From RYN-122 sp963761655 (GTDB lineage: Bacteria > Actinomycetota > Actinomycetes > Mycobacteriales > SCTD01), in the NCBI GenBank assembly GCA_963761655.1, contig CAVXHI010000010.1, positions 1-64,000 on the forward strand: a stretch of 64,000 nucleotides of DNA, read 5' to 3'. The position numbers were made by a program, and so were the translations under genes. This document shows positions 16,534 to 25,944 of this stretch, piece by piece. Each line of letters begins with the position of its first letter. Positions within the stretch are counted from its first letter, which is position 1. The notes under the pieces were generated by a model, which worked only from the letters and a program-made list of their open reading frames with translations, was not told where the DNA came from and made no database searches.

Positions 16534-18452
16534 GCGCCGATCCTCACGAGGAGCAGGGAGCCGACGACGAGGGCCGCGCCGGCGAAGATCGACAGGGCGT
16601 AGGACCGGACGAAGCCGGTCTGGACCCGGCGGAGCCGGCCGGACGAGCCGCCGACACCGGCCGCGACGGCCGAGACCGCACCGTCGATGCCGCGGGCGTC
16701 GAACCAGACCAGCGAGCGCATCAGGTACTGGCCGGGCCGCATGAGCACCGACTCGTTCAGGCTGTCGAGGTAGAGGTTCTTGCGGGCCGCCGTGGTGAGC
16801 GGGCCGACCGCGACCGGCGGGAAGTGCGGGACCGCCCGGCGGCCGACCAGCGCGACGGCGAGGGCGACGCCGACCAGGGACACCGCCACCGTCATCACGC
16901 TGACCAGGTAGGGCTCGATGACGTGCTCGGTCTCGGACTCCGGCAGCACCGGCTCGAGCCAGCGGAAGAACCGGTCGCCGTTGGTGAAGAAGAAGCCGCC
17001 GACGGTGGACAGCACGGCCAGCACGACCATCGGGCCGGTCATGACCGCGTTGCTCTCGTGCGGGTGGGCGTTGTCGGCGGTCCAGCGCTTCTTGCCGAAG
17101 AAGGTCATCAGCATGAGGCGGGTCATGTAGAACGCGGTGATGCCGGCGGCGAGCAGCGCGGCCCCGCCCATGAACAGGCCGCGGGCGCCGTCCTGGTCGA
17201 AGGCGTGCTCGATGATCAGGTCCTTGGAGAAGAACCCGCTGAACGGCGGGATCCCGATGATCGCCAGGTAGCCGACGAGGAAGCAGCCGAAGGTCACCGG
17301 CATGACCTTGCGGAGCGCCCCGAAGCGGCGCATGTCGACCTGGTCGTGCATCCCGTGCATGACCGAGCCGGCCGACAGGAACATGCAGGCCTTGAAGAAG
17401 CCGTGCGTCACGAGGTGCAGGATCGCGATCGCGCCCGCCCCCGGGATGCCGACGGCGAGGAACATGTAGCCGATCTGGCTGACGGTCGAGTAGGCCAGGA
17501 CCTTCTTGATGTCGTCGTAGGCGCAGCCGATGACCGCGCCGATCAGCAGCGTGATGACGCCGATGATGCTGACGACCAGGCGGGCGTCCGGCGTGACGTC
17601 GTACAGCGGGGTGGACCGCGCGATGAGGTAGACGCCGGCCGTGACCATGGTCGCGGCGTGGATCAGCGCGGACACCGGCGTCGGGCCGGCCATGGCGTCG
17701 GGCAGCCAGGTGTGGAGCGGGAACTGGCCGGACTTGCCGCAGGCGCCGAGCAGCAGCAGCAGGCCGATCGCGGTGGCCGTGCCCCCGGCGAGCGCCCCGA
17801 CGTTGCTGAAGACGCCGGCGTAGCTCGTGGTGCCGAGCGAGGCGAACAGGACGAAGATCGCGATGGCCAGACCGGCGTCGCCGATCCGGTTCATGATGAA
17901 GGCCTTCTTCGCGGCCGGGCCCGCGCCCTCCTGGTAGTACCAGAACGAGATCAGCAGGTACGACGCGAGGCCGACGCCCTCCCACCCGACGTACAGGCCG
18001 AGGTAGCTGTTGCCGAGGACGAGCAGCAGCATCGCCGCGACGAACAGGTTGAGGTAGGCGAAGAACAGCCAGCGCCGGTCGTCGTGCTCCATGTAGCCGA
18101 GCGAGTACACGTGGATGAGCAGGCCGACGCCGGTGATGAGCAGCGTGAACGTCGCCGACAGCGGGTCGTACAGCAGGCCGGCGTCGACCTTGAACCCGGC
18201 GACGTCGACGAAGTGGAACAGGAAGTCGTCGATCGCCCGGCTCTCGGCGTCGCGGCCCAGCAGCGCGGAGAACGCGGCGAGGGCGTAGACGAACGACGCC
18301 GCGCAGGTGCCGATGGCGAGGAACGGGCCCCAGGTCCGGGCCCGGCCGCGCAGCAGCAGCAGGACGGCGGCACCGACCACGGGCAGCGCGATGAGCACCC
18401 ACAGGGCGGACAGGACGCCGTCGGCGGCGACGGCCGGCGCGTACTCGGTCAC
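16530..18452 (-). CDS. nuoL: NADH-quinone oxidoreductase subunit L
   Basis: A 640-residue, about 16-helix membrane subunit with the antiporter-like core (FPLHTWLPDAMAGPTPVSALIHAATMV region) and a C-terminal long horizontal helix and anchor. It forms the distal proton channel of complex I. It starts at GTG 18452. A 145-nt gap with a strong hairpin separates it from nuoK, the largest gap within the nuo operon. Confidence 0.95.
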   Translation of the reverse strand: MTEYAPAVAADGVLSALWVLIALPVVGAAVLLLLRGRARTWGPFLAIGTCAASFVYALAAFSALLGRDAESRAIDDFLFHFVDVAGFKVDAGLLYDPLSATFTLLITGVGLLIHVYSLGYMEHDDRRWLFFAYLNLFVAAMLLLVLGNSYLGLYVGWEGVGLASYLLISFWYYQEGAGPAAKKAFIMNRIGDAGLAIAIFVLFASLGTTSYAGVFSNVGALAGGTATAIGLLLLLGACGKSGQFPLHTWLPDAMAGPTPVSALIHAATMVTAGVYLIARSTPLYDVTPDARLVVSIIGVITLLIGAVIGCAYDDIKKVLAYSTVSQIGYMFLAVGIPGAGAIAILHLVTHGFFKACMFLSAGSVMHGMHDQVDMRRFGALRKVMPVTFGCFLVGYLAIIGIPPFSGFFSKDLIIEHAFDQDGARGLFMGGAALLAAGITAFYMTRLMLMTFFGKKRWTADNAHPHESNAVMTGPMVVLAVLSTVGGFFFTNGDRFFRWLEPVLPESETEHVIEPYLVSVMTVAVSLVGVALAVALVGRRAVPHFPPVAVGPLTTAARKNLYLDSLNESVLMRPGQYLMRSLVWFDARGIDGAVSAVAAGVGGSSGRLRRVQTGFVRSYALSIFAGAALVVGSLLLVRIGA

Positions 18453-18524
18453 GCGATCGCTCGGCGGGCTGTCGGGTGCAGTGCAGCAGGGCGGTGCACG
18501 GGTCGTCCTCGTCTCGTGCGGCGG

Positions 18525-18554
18525 CCGGCCCTCCTGGGTTCCAGGGAGGACCGG
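18525..18554 (-). terminator. Hairpin in the nuoK-nuoL gap (possible attenuator)
   Basis: CCTGG and CCAGG flank a GTT loop, and outside them CCGGCC-type arms pair with GGACCGG with one mismatch and one bulge, giving about 13 bp over 18525-18554. On the minus strand it falls between nuoK and nuoL. It could lower expression of nuoL-M-N relative to nuoA-K. No U tract is visible. Confidence 0.45.
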
Positions 18555-18597
18555 CTGCGGGTCGGGATCGGCCGGGGCAGGGCCGAGCGGTACCTGT

Positions 18598-18897
18598 CTA
18601 GTACTTCAGCAGGTTGGCGTCGTCGATCGACGCGGACTGCCGGGTGCGGAAGATGCTCATGATGATCGCGAGGCCGACGACGACCTCGGCGGCCGCGACG
18701 ACCATGACGAAGAACGCCATGATCTGGCCGTCGAGCGTGCCGTTGATCCGGCTGAACGTGACCAGCGTGAGGTTGACGCTGTTGAGCATCAGCTCCACGC
18801 ACATGAACACCAGGATGGCGTTGCGGCGCACCAGCACGCCGACCGCGCCGACGCTGAACAGGAACGCCGCGAGGAACAGGTAGGAGGTCTCGTCCAT
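18598..18897 (-). CDS. nuoK: NADH-quinone oxidoreductase subunit K
   Basis: A 99-residue, three-helix membrane subunit. The two membrane-buried glutamates of NuoK are in the CVELMLN segment and the following AAAEVVVGL segment. ATG 18897 overlaps the nuoJ stop by one base (TGATG). Confidence 0.95.
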   Translation of the reverse strand: MDETSYLFLAAFLFSVGAVGVLVRRNAILVFMCVELMLNSVNLTLVTFSRINGTLDGQIMAFFVMVVAAAEVVVGLAIIMSIFRTRQSASIDDANLLKY

Positions 18898-19640
18898 CAG
18901 GTCAGGCTCCTCGGCGCGGGGCTGTTCTTGCGCAGCGGCTCGGGGACGCTGTCGAGGGCGGGGCTGCCGTCGGGCAGCAGGGCCGGCGTCGCGACGCTGT
19001 TGCTCGTGGCGTAGACGCCCGGGCCGGGCAGCGGCATCGGGTGGCCGCTGGAGAAGCGGGCGCGGGCCATCGAGCGCTGCGTCGGCTTGTCCGGGCCCTT
19101 CTCCTTGTGCGCCAGCACCATCGCGCCGAGGGCGGCGGTGATGAGCAGGGCGCTCGTCACCTCGAAGGCGAAGACGTACTTGGTGAACAGCAGGCGGGCC
19201 AGGCCGAAGACGTTGCCCTCGGCGTTCGCCTCCTCGACGCCCACGGCGTTCGTGCCGTCGGTGGCCGAGGCGAGCGCGCCGATGAGGACGCCGGCGAAGC
19301 CCAGCCCGACGACGAGCGCCGCCGTCCGCTGCCCCCGCAGGGTCTCGACCAGCGAGTCGCTGGTGTCGACGCCGACGAGCATCAGCACGAACAGGAACAG
19401 CATGAGGATCGCGCCGGTGTAGACGATCACCTGCACGGCGGCCAGGAACGGGGCGTCCTGGGCGGCGTACAGGCCGGCGAGGCTGAGCATCACCGCGGCG
19501 AGGAACAGCGCGGCGTGCACGGCGTTGCGGGCCAGGACCATCGCGACGGCGGCGATGGCGCACAGCGGGCCGAGCACCCAGAAGGTGACCTGCTCCCCGC
19601 CGCTCGGGCTCGCGGCCAGCAGGGTCTGCGCGGTGGTCAT
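18897..19640 (-). CDS. nuoJ: NADH-quinone oxidoreductase subunit J
   Basis: A 247-residue five-helix membrane subunit. The conserved VQVIVYTGAILMLFLFVLML stretch of helix 3, which holds the pi-bulge region in known structures, is present. The protein has a hydrophilic C-terminal extension of about 65 residues, common in actinobacteria. ATG 19640 overlaps the nuoI stop by 4 bases. Confidence 0.95.
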   Translation of the reverse strand: MTTAQTLLAASPSGGEQVTFWVLGPLCAIAAVAMVLARNAVHAALFLAAVMLSLAGLYAAQDAPFLAAVQVIVYTGAILMLFLFVLMLVGVDTSDSLVETLRGQRTAALVVGLGFAGVLIGALASATDGTNAVGVEEANAEGNVFGLARLLFTKYVFAFEVTSALLITAALGAMVLAHKEKGPDKPTQRSMARARFSSGHPMPLPGPGVYATSNSVATPALLPDGSPALDSVPEPLRKNSPAPRSLT

Positions 19641-20170
19641 GCGGTCTCTCCCGGCACGGGCTGCGGCGCGCTGTTCGCCCGCGTGTAGTAGTCGGACTCG
19701 TTGCTCCCGAGCCGCATCGGGTGGGGCGGCTGCTCCATGCCGGGCAGCAGCGGCGACAGCAGCTGGGTCTTGGTGAAGATGAGGTCCTGGCGGCTGTCGT
19801 CGGCCAGCTCGTACTCGTTGGTCATGGTGAGCGACCGGGTCGGGCAGGCCTCGATGCACAGGCCGCAGAAGATGCAGCGCAGGTAGTTGATCTGGTACAC
19901 GGACGCGTACCGCTCGCCGGGCGAGAAGCGCTTGGCGTCGGTGTTGTCCGCGCCCTCGACGTAGATGGCGTCCGCGGGGCAGGCCCAGGCGCACAGCTCG
20001 CAGCCGATGCACTTCTCCAGGCCGTCCGGGTGCCGGTTCAGCACGTGGCGGCCGTGGTACCGCGGCGCCGTCGGACGCTTGTCCTCCGGGTACTCCTCGG
20101 TGGTCGTCTTCTTGAACATGGCGCCGAAGGTGACGCCGAACCCCTTCACGGGGTCCAGGAACCCGGCCAT
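19637..20170 (-). CDS. nuoI: NADH-quinone oxidoreductase subunit I
   Basis: This 177-residue ferredoxin-type subunit carries clusters N6a and N6b. Two motifs are intact: CIGCELCAWACP and CIFCGLCIEACP. The N-terminal amphipathic segment would sit on the membrane. ATG 20170 overlaps the nuoH stop by one base. A divergent paralog lies at 10798-11253. Confidence 0.96.
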   Translation of the reverse strand: MAGFLDPVKGFGVTFGAMFKKTTTEEYPEDKRPTAPRYHGRHVLNRHPDGLEKCIGCELCAWACPADAIYVEGADNTDAKRFSPGERYASVYQINYLRCIFCGLCIEACPTRSLTMTNEYELADDSRQDLIFTKTQLLSPLLPGMEQPPHPMRLGSNESDYYTRANSAPQPVPGETA

Positions 20171-21486
20171 CAGTCGTCCTTCTGCGTAGACCCGGCGCTG
20201 ACCTGCTGCAGCGACCGGCTGGTGGGCGGGACGACGAGGTCGAGCGGCGGGGTCGGGAAGCCGCCCTCGTCCAGGGGCACGAGCACGCGGGCGTCCTCGT
20301 CCTGGACCTCCTCGGCGCTCTTCTCCTTCTGCGGGATCATCGAGAACAGCACGACGACGACGAGGAAGGCTCCGCCGACGACGAGCAGCAGCGTGAAGCG
20401 GTCCTCGATCTCGACCGTGAGGGTGCGGATCGTGGCGACGAGCATGATCCAGACCAGGCTGACCGGGATGAGGACCTTCCAGCCCAGCCGCATGAACTGG
20501 TCGTAGCGCATGCGGGGCAGCGTGCCGCGCAGCCACACGAAGAAGAAGATGAACACCAGGACCTTGGCGAGGAACCAGAACAGCGGGAAGAAGCCCTCGG
20601 ACAGGAACTCGACCCGGCTGAACGGGAACGGCGCACGCCAGCCACCGAGGAACATCGTCACGGCCAGCGCCGAGACGGTGATCATGTTGATGTACTCGGC
20701 CAGGAAGAACATGGCGAACTTGAGGCTCGTGTACTCGGTGTGGAACCCGCCGACGAGCTCGGACTCGGCCTCGGGGAGGTCGAAGGGCGCGCGGTTCGTC
20801 TCGCCGACCATGGCGATCACGTAGATCACGAAGCTGACCGGCAGGGTGAGCACGAACCAGCGGCTCTCCTGCGCGGCCACGATCTCGCTGGTGCTCATGG
20901 ACCCGGCGTAGAGGAAGACCGCGACGAAGGACAGGCCCATCGCGACCTCGTAGCTGATGACCTGCGCCGCGCTGCGGAGCCCGCCGAGCAGCGGGTAGGT
21001 CGAGCCGGAGCTCCAGCCGGCCAGCACGATGCCGAACACGCCGACGCTCGAGCAGGCCAGGACGAACAGCACCCCGACCGGGAAGTCGGCCAGCTGCAGC
21101 GCGGTCTCGTTGCCGGCGATCGACACCTTCGGCCCGTACGGGATGACCGAGAAGGCGAGGAAGGCGGGCACGGCGGACAGCAGCGGCGCGAGGATGTACA
21201 CCGGCTTGTCGGCCAGCGCCGGGATGATCTCCTCCTTGAGCGCCAGCTTGATGCCGTCGGCGAGCGACTGCAGGTAGCCGTGGAAGCCGGTCCGGTTCGG
21301 GCCGGTGCGCTGCTGCATCCACGCGACGACCTTGCGCTCGAAGACGATCGTGAACAGCGTCAGCAGCACGAGCAGGACGAACGTGAACAGGACCTTGCCC
21401 AGGGTGAGCCACCAGGGCTCGTTCCCGAACGAGGTCAGCGGGAGCTGCGTGTCCTGCACGCCGGCTGCCTGAGCGAGCACGATCAC
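20170..21486 (-). CDS. nuoH: NADH-quinone oxidoreductase subunit H
   Basis: A 438-residue membrane subunit that forms part of the quinone chamber. Signatures are ERKVVAWMQQRTGPNR, the EEIIP and PVYILAP segments, and ETNRAPFDLPEAESELVGGFHTEY with its acidic quinone-site loop. Start GTG 21486 overlaps the nuoG stop by 4 bases. The same reading frame is open upstream through most of nuoG only because nuoG carries a frameshift. The C-terminal tail of about 60 residues is hydrophilic. Confidence 0.95.
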   Translation of the reverse strand: MIVLAQAAGVQDTQLPLTSFGNEPWWLTLGKVLFTFVLLVLLTLFTIVFERKVVAWMQQRTGPNRTGFHGYLQSLADGIKLALKEEIIPALADKPVYILAPLLSAVPAFLAFSVIPYGPKVSIAGNETALQLADFPVGVLFVLACSSVGVFGIVLAGWSSGSTYPLLGGLRSAAQVISYEVAMGLSFVAVFLYAGSMSTSEIVAAQESRWFVLTLPVSFVIYVIAMVGETNRAPFDLPEAESELVGGFHTEYTSLKFAMFFLAEYINMITVSALAVTMFLGGWRAPFPFSRVEFLSEGFFPLFWFLAKVLVFIFFFVWLRGTLPRMRYDQFMRLGWKVLIPVSLVWIMLVATIRTLTVEIEDRFTLLLVVGGAFLVVVVLFSMIPQKEKSAEEVQDEDARVLVPLDEGGFPTPPLDLVVPPTSRSLQQVSAGSTQKDD

Positions 21487-23871
21487 GGAGCGTTCCCCTT
21501 GGAGAGGCGGACGACGGCGCCGCTGGTGGCGCAGAGGTCCCGGCGCACGGCGGCGTCGGGGGTGCGGGTGGGCACCCAGACGACGCCGTCGGGCAGGTCG
21601 GCGAGCACCAGCGGCAGGGTCAGGGAGCCGCGGTCGGTGGAGACGGTGACGGGCTCGCCCGCAGCGACGCCGAGGGCGTCGGCCGTGGCGGGCGACAGGT
21701 GCAGGCGCGGCGTCTTCGCGGTGCCGGCCAGGAAGGGCTCGCCGTCCTGCATCGCGCCGTCGTCGAGCAGCCAGTGCCAGGTGGCGAGCACGGCCTGACC
21801 GGCGCCGAGCGGCTGCGGCGGGGACGGCGGGCGTCGTCGGCGCGGCCGGGCGGTCGGTCGTGGCGCCGAGGCGGCCGATCTCCGCCCGGGCCGCCGCGAC
21901 GTCGGGCAGGCCGAGCGGGACGTCCATCTCGTCAGCGAGCGTGTGCAGGACGCGCAGGTCCGGCAGCGCCGTCGTGCGCAGGACCTGCTCGAACGGGCGG
22001 GCGCGGCCCTCCCAGTCGAGGAACGTGCCGGTCTTCTCGACCGCTGCGGCGACCGGGAGGACGACGTCGGCGCGGTCGGTGACCTCGCTGCGCCGGACCT
22101 CGAGACTGACGAGGAACCCGACGCCGTCCAGGGCGTCGAGGGCCAGCAGCGGGTCGGGGACGTCGACGGCGTCGAAGGAGCCGACGACGAGGGCGTCGAG
22201 CTGCCCGTCGCGGGCGGCGGTGAGGATGCCGGTCAGGTCGCGGCCGGGCGCGCCGGGGACGGGGGCGCCCCAGAGCGCCTCCACCTCGGCCCGGGCACCG
22301 GCGTCGGTGACCGTACGGCCGCCGGGGAGCAGCGTGGGCAGCGCACCGGCGTCGACCGCGCCGCGCTCACCGGCCCGGCGGGGCACCCAGGCGAGGCGCG
22401 CCCCGGTGGTCTCGGCCAGGCGGGCCGCGGCCGAGTAGGCACCGGGGCTGCTGGCGAGCCGCTCGCCGACGAGGACGACGGCGCCGGGCTGTCCGAGGGC
22501 GGCGCGGACGTCGTCGGCGAGGCCGTCGAGCGCCGCTGCCTCCTGGCCGGGAGCGGTCTGCACCAGGGTCGCCGCGGTCTTGACCGACCCGGCGCTGGCG
22601 AACGGCGCGACGGTGAACACCCGCAGGCCGGTGCGGCGGACCGCCTTGCGCAGGCGCAGGAAGACGATCGGCGACTCCTCCTCCGGCTCGAAGCCGGCGA
22701 GCAGGACCGCGGGAGCGTGCTCGAGGTCCTCGTAGGTGGTCTCGAGGTAGCGGCCGGCGACGGAGCTGGCGAGGAACTCGAGCTCCTCGTCGCTGGTCGG
22801 GCGCACGCGGGCGTCGACGTCGTTGGTGCCGAGGGCGACGCGGGCGAACTTGGCGTACGCGTACGCGTCCTCGACGGTCAGGCGGCCGCCGGGCAGCACG
22901 CCGACGCCCTTGCCCTCCCTGGCCAGCGCGAGGCCGCGGGCGGCGTGGGCCAGCGCCTCGGTCCAGGACGCGGGGCGCAGGACGCCGTCCTCACGGACCA
23001 GCGGGGTGGTGACGCGGTCGGGCTGCTGGGCGTAGGTGAAGGCCCAGCGGCCCTTGTCGCAGTTCCACTCCTCGTTGACCGCCGGGTCCTCGCCGGCCAG
23101 GCGGCGCAGGACCTTGCCGCGGCGGTGGTCGGTGCGCAGGGCGCAGCCGGAGGCGCAGTGCTCGCAGACCATCGGGGAGGAGACGAGGTCGAACGGGCGG
23201 GCCCGGAAGCGGTAGGCCGCCCCCGTGAGCGCCCCGACCGGGCAGATCTGCACCGTGTTGCCGGAGAAGTAGCTCTCGAAGGGCTGGTCGGTGTAGACGC
23301 CGACCTGCTGCAGGGCGCCGCGCTCGAACAGCTCGATGAACGGGTCGCCGGCCACCTGCTGCTGGAAGCGGGTGCAGCGGGCGCAGAGCACGCAGCGCTC
23401 GCGGTCGAGCAGCACCTGGCTGCTGATGGCGAGCGGCTTCGGGTAGGTCCGCTTGCTCTCGTGGAACCGCGACTCGGCGTTGCCGTGGCTCATCGTCTGG
23501 TTCTGCAGGGGGCACTCGCCGCCCTTGTCGCAGACGGGGCAGTCGAGCGGGTGGTTGATGAGCAGGAGCTCGAGCGTGCCCTCCTGCGCCTTCTTGGCGA
23601 CCGGGCTCGTGAGCTGGGTCTTGACGACCATGCCCTCGGTGACGGTCGTCGTGCAGGACGCGAGCGGCTTGCGCTGGCCCTCGACCTCGACGATGCACTG
23701 GCGGCAGGCGCCGACCGGGTCGAGCAGCGGGTGGTCGCAGAAGCGCGGGATCTGGATCCCGACGGCCTCGGCGGCCCGGATGACGAGGGTGCCCTTGGGG
23801 ACGGTGACCTCGAAGCCGTCGATCGTCAGCGTGACGGTGTCGACCTGCGGCGGAGCAGGGGTGAGCGTCAC
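21483..23871 (-). CDS. nuoG: NADH-quinone oxidoreductase subunit G, frameshifted in this sequence
   Basis: The N-terminal frame from GTG 23871 carries the [2Fe-2S] ferredoxin cysteines (CDHPLLDPVGACRQC), the CPVCDKGGECPLQ region, CVLCARC and the CEHCASGC [4Fe-4S] site, then the molybdopterin-oxidoreductase-like domain. It loses the family pattern after TTPAVP. The C-terminal molybdopterin-dinucleotide-binding-type end (LATWHWLLDDG to the stop at 21483) is in the neighbouring frame. Removing one base in the G run at 21820-21823 joins them into about 795 residues, the normal actinobacterial length. A sequencing insertion is likelier than a real mutation, since nuoH to nuoN remain intact. Confidence 0.92.
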
Positions 23872-23872
23872 T

Positions 23873-23926
23873 CGGGGTCCCCGACGAGTCGTGAGCGGAG
23901 CGAGCGACTTGTTGGGGTGATCACGC
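23873..23926. repeat. Dispersed intergenic repeat, copy 1 (nuoF-nuoG junction)
   Basis: 54 bases matching 51 of 54 positions of a second copy at 62570-62626, apart from a 3-base gap. The core is an imperfect palindrome, GTCGTGAGCGGAGCGAGCGAC. It starts 2 bases before the nuoG start codon and ends inside the last codons of nuoF, filling the whole junction between the two genes. Confidence 0.75.
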
Positions 23927-25228
23927 AGTGGCTCCAGCGAAGACGGTCGAGGCCACCGGGTCGAACGGGCAGCCCTTGTTCGTGATGTGGTCGATGAACT
24001 CCTGGCGGAACAGCTCCACGCCCGAGACGATCGGGCTGGTGGCGCCGTCGCCCAGGGCGCAGAACGAGCGCCCGAAGATGTTGTCGCAGGTGTCGAGCAG
24101 GGTCGCGATGTCCTCCTCGGTGCCCTCCCCGGCCTCCATGCGCTGGAGGATCTTGACCATCCAGTACGTCCCCTCGCGGCAGGGGGTGCACTTGCCGCAG
24201 GACTCGTGCGCGTAGAACTCCGTCCAGCGCAGGACGCAGCGCACGACGCACGTGGTCTCGTCGAAGCACTGCAGGGCCTTGGTGCCGAGCAGGGAGCCGG
24301 CCGCGGCCACGCCCTCGTAGTCGAGCGGCACGTCGAGGTGGTCCGCCGTCAGCAGCGGCGTGCTGGAGCCCCCGGGCGTCCAGAACTTCAGCGTGTGGCC
24401 CTCGCGCATGCCGCCGCCGAGGTCGAGGATCTGGCGCAGCGTGAGGCCCAGCGGACCCTCGTACTGGCCGGGGCGCTTCACGTGGCCGGACAGCGAGTAG
24501 AGCGTGTAGCCCTTGCTCTTCTCGGTGCCCATGGCGGAGAACCAGTCGGCGCCGTTCAGCACGATGCTCGGGACGCTGGCGATCGACTCGACGTTGTTCA
24601 CGACGGTCGGGCTGGCGTAGAGGCCGTGGGTGGCCGGGAACGGGGGGCGCAGGCGCGGCTGGCCCCGGTAGCCCTCGAGGCTGTCGAGCAGCGCCGTCTC
24701 CTCGCCGCAGATGTACGCGCCGGCACCCGCGTGGACCACGATGTCGAGGCTGTAGCCGCTGCCGTGGATGTCCTCGCCGAGGTGGCCGGCGGCGCGGGCC
24801 TCCTCGACGGCGTGGAGCAGCCGGCGGTAGACGTGGACGATCTCGCCGCGCAGGTAGATGAACGCCTTCGCCGCGCGGATCGCGTAGGAGGCGATGATGA
24901 CGCCCTCGATCAGCTCGTGCGGGTTCGCCATCATGAACGGCGTGTCCTTGCACGTGCCCGGCTCGGACTCGTCGGCGTTGACCACGAGGTAGTGCGGCTT
25001 GGCGGCCTGGCCCTCGGTGCCCTGCGGGATGAAGCCCCACTTCATGCCGGTGGGGAAGCCGGCCCCGCCGCGGCCGCGCAGGCCGGAGTCCTTGACGAGC
25101 TGGATCAGCGCGTCCGGCTCCATGGCGAGGGCCTTCGGCAGCGCCTCGTACCCGCGGTGCCGCGTGTAGCCGGCCAGGGTGAAGGAGTCGGCGTCGCCCC
25201 AGGAGCGGGACAGGACGGGAGTGAGCAC
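23921..25228 (-). CDS. nuoF: NADH-quinone oxidoreductase subunit F (NADH/FMN-binding)
   Basis: A 435-residue subunit that oxidises NADH. It shows the FMN/NADH glycine-rich segments GRGGAGFPTGMKW and GAGAYICGEETAL, the ADESEPGTCKD stretch, and the N3 cluster site ESCGKCTPCREG plus a later cysteine. GTG 25228 overlaps the nuoE stop by one base (TAGTG). Confidence 0.97.
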   Translation of the reverse strand: MLTPVLSRSWGDADSFTLAGYTRHRGYEALPKALAMEPDALIQLVKDSGLRGRGGAGFPTGMKWGFIPQGTEGQAAKPHYLVVNADESEPGTCKDTPFMMANPHELIEGVIIASYAIRAAKAFIYLRGEIVHVYRRLLHAVEEARAAGHLGEDIHGSGYSLDIVVHAGAGAYICGEETALLDSLEGYRGQPRLRPPFPATHGLYASPTVVNNVESIASVPSIVLNGADWFSAMGTEKSKGYTLYSLSGHVKRPGQYEGPLGLTLRQILDLGGGMREGHTLKFWTPGGSSTPLLTADHLDVPLDYEGVAAAGSLLGTKALQCFDETTCVVRCVLRWTEFYAHESCGKCTPCREGTYWMVKILQRMEAGEGTEEDIATLLDTCDNIFGRSFCALGDGATSPIVSGVELFRQEFIDHITNKGCPFDPVASTVFAGATA

Positions 25229-25944
25229 TACTGGCCCTTCACGTTGGTGTCGTACTCAGGGACGGACTCGCCGCGCTCCTGGGCCGTCGAGAAGCCCGCC
25301 AGCGTGGCCGGGCCGGCCTGCACGCCCTGCGTGGCGAGGCCGTCGGGGAAGCCGGCGAGCACGCGCGACATCTCCTTGAACGTGGGCTGGGAGTCCGGCC
25401 CGCGGGTGGGGGCGACCGGCTCGCCGGCGACGAGCTTGTCGATCAGCTCGCGCGCCTTGGCCGGCGTCATGTCGTCGTAGAACTCCCAGTTGACCATCAT
25501 CACCGGGGCGTAGTCGCAGGCCGCGTTGCACTCGAGGTGCTCGAGGCTGATCGTGCCGTCGGCCGTCGTCTCGTTGTGCCCGATGCCGGTGTGCTCCTTG
25601 ACGGCCTCGAGGATCGCGTCCCCGCCGAGGACCGCGCAGAGCGTGTTGGTGCAGACCCCCACGTGGTAGGTGCCGGCCGGCTTGCGGCGGTACTGCGTGT
25701 AGAAGGTCGCGACGGCCCCGACCTCGGCCTTGGTCAGGCCGAGCTCCTCGGCGCACAGGGTGATGCCCTGCGGGCTGACGTAGCCCTGGACCGACTGCAC
25801 GAGGTGCAGCATCGGCAGCAGCGCCGACCGCGCCTTCGGGTAGCGGGCGATGATCTCGCGCGCCTCGAGGCGGGTCTGCTCGGTCAGGGGCGGGACGCCG
25901 TCCGGCACCGTGGTGCTGGCGGGCATGCCGAGGTCTGTGCTCAC
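25228..25944 (-). CDS. nuoE: NADH-quinone oxidoreductase subunit E
   Basis: A 238-residue thioredoxin-like [2Fe-2S] subunit (cluster N1a). The four ligands are in the CTNTLC and CNAAC segments. The protein is longer than E. coli NuoE because of a Pro/Gly-rich C-terminal tail of about 55 residues. GTG 25944 is chosen because it overlaps the nuoD stop by one base; an upstream in-frame start would lie deep inside nuoD. Confidence 0.95.
   Translation of the reverse strand: MSTDLGMPASTTVPDGVPPLTEQTRLEAREIIARYPKARSALLPMLHLVQSVQGYVSPQGITLCAEELGLTKAEVGAVATFYTQYRRKPAGTYHVGVCTNTLCAVLGGDAILEAVKEHTGIGHNETTADGTISLEHLECNAACDYAPVMMVNWEFYDDMTPAKARELIDKLVAGEPVAPTRGPDSQPTFKEMSRVLAGFPDGLATQGVQAGPATLAGFSTAQERGESVPEYDTNVKGQ

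Noticed and set aside
21820..21823. Programmed ribosomal frameshifting in nuoG and other genes
   Set aside because: The sites share no slippery heptamer or conserved downstream structure, and all shifts are of one kind in unrelated genes; sequencing insertions are simpler.
20170..23871. A 1233-codon continuous frame that could be a NuoG-NuoH fusion
   Set aside because: The middle is Arg-rich shadow sequence. The real end of NuoG is in the adjacent frame with its own stop overlapping the NuoH start, so a one-base insertion explains the open frame better than a fusion.
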